Assembly (NCBI GenBank): GCA_000761475.1
Contig: JQNW01000008.1
Coordinates: 1 to 64,000, forward strand
Length of the DNA: 64,000 bases
Reading direction: 5' to 3'
Source: Chromohalobacter israelensis
GTDB taxonomy: Bacteria > Pseudomonadota > Gammaproteobacteria > Pseudomonadales > Halomonadaceae
Notes under the pieces: model-generated
Told to the model about the DNA's origin: nothing
Seen by the model: only the letters and a program-made list of their open reading frames with translations
Databases searched by the model: none
Position numbers and translations under genes: made by a program
Shown here: piece after piece, positions 59,682-64,000 of the stretch
How the letters are laid out: each line of letters opens with the position of its first letter
Position numbering within the stretch: position 1 is the stretch's first letter

Positions 59682-60757
59682 ACCACCGGCTTGATGGTCT
59701 TGCCGGACTTGGAATCCGCGAATGCCTCTTCCAAGGCGTCGAACTCGTAAAACGTCACCAGCTTGTCGAACGGGAATTGCCCCTGGCGGTAGTAGTCGAT
59801 GAGCTGGGGGATGAACACCTTGGGCACCGAGTCGCCCTCAATCACGCCCAGCATGGTCTTGCCTTCCGCCATCAGGTCATTGTGCACATCCAGCGTGACC
59901 TCCGGCGTCACCCCCACGATGGCCAGCTGGCCCAGCGGGCGCAACGCATGCAACCCCTGGCGCACCACCTGCGGCACGCCGGTCGTTTCGACGGCGTAGT
60001 GCGCCCCCGCGCCGGTCACGGCACGAATCTCCTCTACCACGTCCACCTGGCGGCCGTTGAAGACGTGCGTGGCCCCCAGCTCCTTGGCGAGCGACAAGCG
60101 ATTGTCGTGCACGTCGACGGCGATGATCCGTGCGCAGCCAGCGATACGGGCCGCCATGACGGCGCTCAACCCCACCGCGCCACAGCCGTAGACCACCAGG
60201 CTGCTGCCGGAAGCAGGCTTGAGGCGATTGAGAACCGTGCCGCTCCCGGTCTGAACGCCACAGCCCAAGGGGGCCAGCAAGCCTAGGTCGAGGTCCGGAT
60301 CCACCTTGACCGCGTTGCGCTCATGCACCACCGCATGGGACCCGAACGAGGACTGCCCGAAGAAGGTGGACACCGCTTCGTCGCCTCGATGCAGGTAGCA
60401 GGTCCCGTTCTCGGCACGCCCGCCGAAATTCAACTCGTTCATGCGCATGCACACGGTAGGGTGACCGGTCAGGCAATGCTCGCATGCGCCGCAATGGGCA
60501 AACGACAGCACGACATGGTCCCCCGGCGCGAACGCCGTGACCTCGCTCCCCACGGCTTCCACCACCCCGGCGCCCTCGTGCCCCAGAACGACGGGGAACG
60601 GCGTCAGTTCCAGGTCCCGGGCGACGGCATCCGTGTGGCACACCCCGGTGGCCACGATGCGCAGGCGCAACTCGCTGGCCCCCGGCTCGGTCAAGGTCAG
60701 GGTCTCCACCGAGAAGGGCCCGCCCTTGTCTCGCGTCACGGCCGCTTTGATTTGCAT
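59666..60757 (-). CDS. Zinc-dependent alcohol dehydrogenase (aryl-alcohol/XylB-like)
   Basis: A 363-residue medium-chain dehydrogenase. Catalytic zinc residues are C40, H60 and the Cys of LGCGVQTGSG; structural zinc cysteines are C89, C92, C95 and C103. VYGCGAVGLSAVMAA is the NAD loop. The GCGVQTGSGTVLN stretch is typical of benzyl-alcohol dehydrogenases. It is 74 bp downstream of an aldehyde dehydrogenase on the same strand, so the pair can oxidise an alcohol to the acid. GAGGAG ribosome site. Confidence 0.9.
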   Translation of the reverse strand: MQIKAAVTRDKGGPFSVETLTLTEPGASELRLRIVATGVCHTDAVARDLELTPFPVVLGHEGAGVVEAVGSEVTAFAPGDHVVLSFAHCGACEHCLTGHPTVCMRMNELNFGGRAENGTCYLHRGDEAVSTFFGQSSFGSHAVVHERNAVKVDPDLDLGLLAPLGCGVQTGSGTVLNRLKPASGSSLVVYGCGAVGLSAVMAARIAGCARIIAVDVHDNRLSLAKELGATHVFNGRQVDVVEEIRAVTGAGAHYAVETTGVPQVVRQGLHALRPLGQLAIVGVTPEVTLDVHNDLMAEGKTMLGVIEGDSVPKVFIPQLIDYYRQGQFPFDKLVTFYEFDALEEAFADSKSGKTIKPVVRMNP

Positions 60758-60831
60758 GGAAAGCTCCTCACGACGTTGCGGTGAACGTCCCCGGGCCATG
60801 CCTCGGCCCGGGTATCGCTCCCGCCTGCAGG

Positions 60832-62304
60832 TTAGAAAGGATACTGGCGCGGCTCATGCTGCAGCGTGATCCAGTGCTCCGTGGTGAACTCATCGATCGC
60901 CCAGTCGCCGTTGAAGCGGCCCAGGCCGGAGTTCTTTTCGCCGCCGAACGGCGCATGCGGCTCGTCGTTGACGGGGATGTCGTTGACATGGGTCATGCCC
61001 GCCTTGATGCCCTGCGCAAAACGCACGCCGCGTTCCAGATTGCTCGTGAAGACCGCACTCGACAGACCGAACTCGGTGCGGTTGGCCAGCTCCAGCGCAT
61101 GCGCTTCGTCACGCGCGGATTGAATGCCCACCAGCGGCCCGAAAATCTCCTCGTCGGCCAGTTCCATGTCCGCCGTGACATCGCCGAACACGTGCGGCGG
61201 CAAGACATTGCCCTCGGGGTCGCCCCCGGTCAGCAAGGTGGCGCCCTCGGCATGCGCCTTGGCGATCTTGGTCTGGAGCCCCTCGAGCTGCTTGGCGTTG
61301 ATGATCGGCCCGACAGCGGTTTCGGGGTCGGCGGGGTCGCCCAGGCGCAATGCCTTGACGCGTTCGACGAAGCGGGCGGTGAAGGCGTCACGCAGCGGTT
61401 CTTCGACGATGATGCGATTGATCGCCATGCAGATCTGGCCCTGATGGAGGAACTTGCCGGCCACCGCCGCATCGACCGCCTGCTCGACATCGGCATCCGC
61501 CAGCACCACGAAGGGACTGTTGCCGCCGAGTTCCAGGGCGACGTGCTTGAGGTGCTTGCCGCCGCTCGCCAGGCGACCGATATTCAGCCCCACGGGGGTG
61601 GAGCCGGTGAAGGTGATCAACGAAGGCACGGGGTGCTCGACGAAGGCATCGCCGATCTCGGAACCGGCACCGACGACGACGCTCAATACGCCCGGCGGCA
61701 GCCCCGCCTCTTCGAAGATGCGTGCCAGCAGCAGCCCGCCGGTCACCGGTGTGTCGCTGGCAGGCTTGACGACCACCGCGTTGCCCAGCGCCAGTGCCGG
61801 CGACACCGAGCGAGCGCTCAGGTTGAGCGGGAAGTTCCACGGGCTGATCACGCCCACCACGCCCAGCGGCGCCCGATAGACACGACTTTCCTTGCCGGGA
61901 ATGTCAGACGGCAGGATGCGCCCGTGGGCCCGGGTCGGCATGCTCGCCGCTTCCTGGGTGATCGCCCGTGCCGCGTTCCACTCGATCCGCGCCTTGATCC
62001 GCGTACTGCCCGACTCGCGAATGATCCAGTCGATGATCTCGTCACGGCGCTCGTCGAAGATCGCCACCGCGCGCCGCATGACATCGCCACGCGCGTTCGG
62101 TCCCAGTGCCGCCCATTCGGCCTGGGCCGCCTGCGCATGGCGGTAGGCATCGTCCAGGTCATGCCGGTCGGCCATCGCCAGATCGAGCAGCGTTTCCCCG
62201 GAATATGGATTGGTCACGCTCAGGCGGCGCTCGGCACTTCCCTGGCGCCAGCGTCCCGCGATCGGCTGGGCATCCTGATCGGCAAACAGCGGTGCTTGTG
62301 TCAT
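60832..62304 (-). CDS. Aldehyde dehydrogenase (benzaldehyde/vanillin dehydrogenase-like)
   Basis: A 490-residue NAD-dependent aldehyde dehydrogenase. [10 protein letters not shown], the glutamate of [13 protein letters not shown] and the catalytic cysteine of GQICMAINR are present. It resembles XylC and vanillin dehydrogenases. Start at ATG 62304 (MTQAPLFAD). First gene of a two-gene unit with the alcohol dehydrogenase. Together they suggest handling of aromatic alcohols and aldehydes, but no ring-cleavage gene is in the window. Confidence 0.9.
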   Translation of the reverse strand: MTQAPLFADQDAQPIAGRWRQGSAERRLSVTNPYSGETLLDLAMADRHDLDDAYRHAQAAQAEWAALGPNARGDVMRRAVAIFDERRDEIIDWIIRESGSTRIKARIEWNAARAITQEAASMPTRAHGRILPSDIPGKESRVYRAPLGVVGVISPWNFPLNLSARSVSPALALGNAVVVKPASDTPVTGGLLLARIFEEAGLPPGVLSVVVGAGSEIGDAFVEHPVPSLITFTGSTPVGLNIGRLASGGKHLKHVALELGGNSPFVVLADADVEQAVDAAVAGKFLHQGQICMAINRIIVEEPLRDAFTARFVERVKALRLGDPADPETAVGPIINAKQLEGLQTKIAKAHAEGATLLTGGDPEGNVLPPHVFGDVTADMELADEEIFGPLVGIQSARDEAHALELANRTEFGLSSAVFTSNLERGVRFAQGIKAGMTHVNDIPVNDEPHAPFGGEKNSGLGRFNGDWAIDEFTTEHWITLQHEPRQYPF

Positions 62305-62400
62305 GTATCTCACCCTCATCGTCATGCGAAGACGCGCCTCGTTGGGCCGCGTCGTGGTCATGCGAGCCTAGCCGGGCATTTAATACGCAGACTAATAGTA

Positions 62401-62670
62401 ATGATCAATCAGCTTGATACATCGTCTCAGACGCATGACCTAGTCCTCCAACGGCTCGTAAGGCAAGCCAAGCAGGGCATGATCCACTACGGCGTCATCT
62501 TCTTCCTGCTGGAGAAGCTCGGTGCCGTCATCGGCACGTCCAATCTCCATATCTACGCCGCCATGCGCGGCGAGAGCCTGGAGGAGTTCCAGAAGACCCG
62601 CAATCAACAGGTCACCTACTCGGTGGCCCGCCGCCGGGACACCGACGAGGCATCCTCGGCAGATACTTGA
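62401..62670 (+). CDS. Hypothetical 89-residue protein
   Basis: I do not recognise this family. The ORF begins MINQLDTSSQ, has a hydrophobic stretch (MIHYGVIFFLLEKLGAVIG) and ends with a charged tail. It lies between the divergent aldehyde dehydrogenase and the MFS exporter, 37 bp before the latter, so the two may be co-transcribed. There is no strong ribosome site, and the dyad ATCAA-N5-TTGAT (62404-62418) covers the first codons, so the true start may be at 62479. Confidence 0.45.
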   Translation: MINQLDTSSQTHDLVLQRLVRQAKQGMIHYGVIFFLLEKLGAVIGTSNLHIYAAMRGESLEEFQKTRNQQVTYSVARRRDTDEASSADT

Positions 62671-62707
62671 TAAGATAACGTTTATTTCACCACCTTGGGA
62701 ACGTTTG

Positions 62708-63874
62708 ATGGTTCATAAAAAGGCAATCGCGTATTCAGTGGCATTTGCCGCTTTTCTAGGCCCTTTTACGCAAACCGTCTACGTTCCCATACTCCCCGAA
62801 CTGCAAGACACCCTGGCCACCAGCCAGCTTCTCATCAACGCCAGCATCTCGGTGTTTACTTTCATCATCGCCTTCATGCAGATTCTCTACGGTCCGCTGA
62901 CCGACAGCCTGGGGCGCAAGAAGGTCTTGATTCCCGGGATCGCACTGTACGTCGCGGCGTCGATCGGTTGTTTCTATGCCGACCACATCGCCACGCTGCT
63001 CTTCTTCCGCGTGTTCCAGGCCGTGGGCATCGCGACGGGATCGGTGGTCGCCGTGACCGTCATCGGCGACCTCTTCCAGGGCGAGGAGCGCCTCAAGGCC
63101 ATGGGCACCTTCCAAACGATGGTCGCCCTCGGTCCCGTCATCGGGCCGGTGGCGGGCGGCTTCATCGCTGGACAGCTCGATTATCACTTCGTCTTTCTGG
63201 CGCTGGCCATCGCCGGGGCGCTGATCGGCATCGTCAACTGGGCATTGCTCCGGGAGACCAAGCCTGCCGGCCCCGTGCGTAGGATCGACATGGCCGAATA
63301 CGTACGCATCGCGCGCGACCGACAGGGACTGACCATCGGCATTCTGGGCTTTGTGCAGTTCTACATTTACTACAATTTCCTGGTCTATCTGCCGATAATC
63401 CTCGACCAGGGCTACACGCTCTCCGTGGCCCAGAAGGGGCTGATGTTCCTGCCGCTTTCCTTGGCTTTGGTGCTGGGAAGCTTCCTGAGTAGTCGTGTGC
63501 AGAAACGCCTCTCGACGGAAAGCCTGCTGGTAATCACCGCCTTGTTGTGCGCCATCGATGTCGTGGCCTTTCTGGTCACGGCAGCGCACTCGCTGACGCT
63601 GCTCATCGCGACGACATTCTTGTTCGGGTTGCTACTGGGCCTGTCGCTGCCCGCGCAGACCACGCTGCTGACGCACGTCTTCGTCACCCACCGCGCCACC
63701 GCCGTGGGGCTCTACAACTTCTTTCGCTTCATGGGCATGGCCAGCGGGCCATTTCTCGGCGCCCTGTTGTTCGGCCTCGGCGGTCTTACGCTGCTGTTCA
63801 GCATCGCTGCCCTTTTGTTCCTGCTCATCGCACTGCTCGCTTGGCGCAACCTCATGCCCGCCCGACGCGCCTAG
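62708..63874 (+). CDS. MFS drug-efflux transporter (Bcr/CflA-like)
   Basis: A 388-residue inner-membrane exporter with about 12 helices. YGPLTDSLGRKKVLIPG is the MFS loop 2-3 motif and GPVIGPVAGGFIAGQL is the helix-5 antiporter motif, which together mark drug:H+ antiporters. Start at ATG 62708; the ORF extends upstream without family support. Substrate unknown. Confidence 0.9.
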   Translation: MVHKKAIAYSVAFAAFLGPFTQTVYVPILPELQDTLATSQLLINASISVFTFIIAFMQILYGPLTDSLGRKKVLIPGIALYVAASIGCFYADHIATLLFFRVFQAVGIATGSVVAVTVIGDLFQGEERLKAMGTFQTMVALGPVIGPVAGGFIAGQLDYHFVFLALAIAGALIGIVNWALLRETKPAGPVRRIDMAEYVRIARDRQGLTIGILGFVQFYIYYNFLVYLPIILDQGYTLSVAQKGLMFLPLSLALVLGSFLSSRVQKRLSTESLLVITALLCAIDVVAFLVTAAHSLTLLIATTFLFGLLLGLSLPAQTTLLTHVFVTHRATAVGLYNFFRFMGMASGPFLGALLFGLGGLTLLFSIAALLFLLIALLAWRNLMPARRA

Positions 63875-63993
63875 GCAATGACCATCTCCGAGGCACCCTT
63901 GCCCTTCAGGGACCAACCGCGCCTAGAATGAATGCATGCATCTCGCCTGTTGCCAGGCGTGGACAGTTATTCCATCGCGCACAGGAGGTCCCA

Positions 63994-64000
63994 ATGTCAT
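63994..64000 (+). CDS. Start of a further gene, cut by the window edge
   Basis: An ATG at 63994 follows a perfect AGGAGG at 63983-63988. Only the first two codons are inside the window, so the product cannot be named. Confidence 0.5.

Overview
The window is GC-rich, densely packed gammaproteobacterial chromosome. The gene set (class Ib nrdHIEF, prlC-yheV, metK facing tkt, epd-pgk-fba, TAXI-type TRAP transporter, lldD next to a long D-lactate dehydrogenase) and the acidic proteins fit a halophilic Halomonadaceae, most like Chromohalobacter or Halomonas. That assignment is inference from content, not a database match. I see no rRNA, tRNA, CRISPR array or prophage inside the window.

Layout. 1-208: two tandem sigma70-like promoters pointing left out of the window. 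209-5504: lactate utilisation (D-lactate dehydrogenase, lldD, divergent FadR-type regulator) with two matching operator palindromes. 5526-14448: single housekeeping or transport genes (DUF457, gamma-carbonic anhydrase, Na+-dependent NSS transporter, prlC-yheV, sodC, metF, CDF exporter, EamA). 14749-17991: AEC carrier, AraC regulator and an XRE/cupin-azlC-azlD operon. 18063-19682: a complete IS1182-type element sitting exactly in the loop of what was a rho-independent terminator. 19706-23554: TAXI TRAP transporter with DUF1850. 23791-27366: metK and tkt, divergent. 27487-38519: two aldo-keto reductases, a LysR regulator, nrdHIEF, a UbiH-family hydroxylase, class I aldolase and lrgAB. 38682-42093: epd-pgk-fba.

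42196-56295 is the most interesting region: a two-armed catabolic cluster. The leftward arm holds rpiB-like, sorC, polyol dehydrogenase, DUF2291, and the ABC ATPase, permease and binding protein. The rightward arm holds dhaK, dhaL, transaldolase, a second transketolase and an aldehyde dehydrogenase. I read it as uptake and oxidation of a four-carbon polyol (erythritol or threitol), phosphorylation of the resulting erythrulose, isomerisation to erythrose 4-phosphate, and entry into the pentose phosphate pathway through a dedicated tal/tkt pair. The RpiB-like enzyme lacks two histidines typical of ribose-5-phosphate isomerase B, which fits an open-chain tetrose phosphate substrate. The two arms share a candidate operator.

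56296-64000: a probable 42-residue gene with a MerR-type promoter layout, MipA/OmpV, a TRIC-family channel, an Old Yellow Enzyme, an aryl-alcohol type dehydrogenase with an aldehyde dehydrogenase, an unknown 89-residue ORF, a Bcr/CflA-type MFS exporter and the first codons of one more gene.
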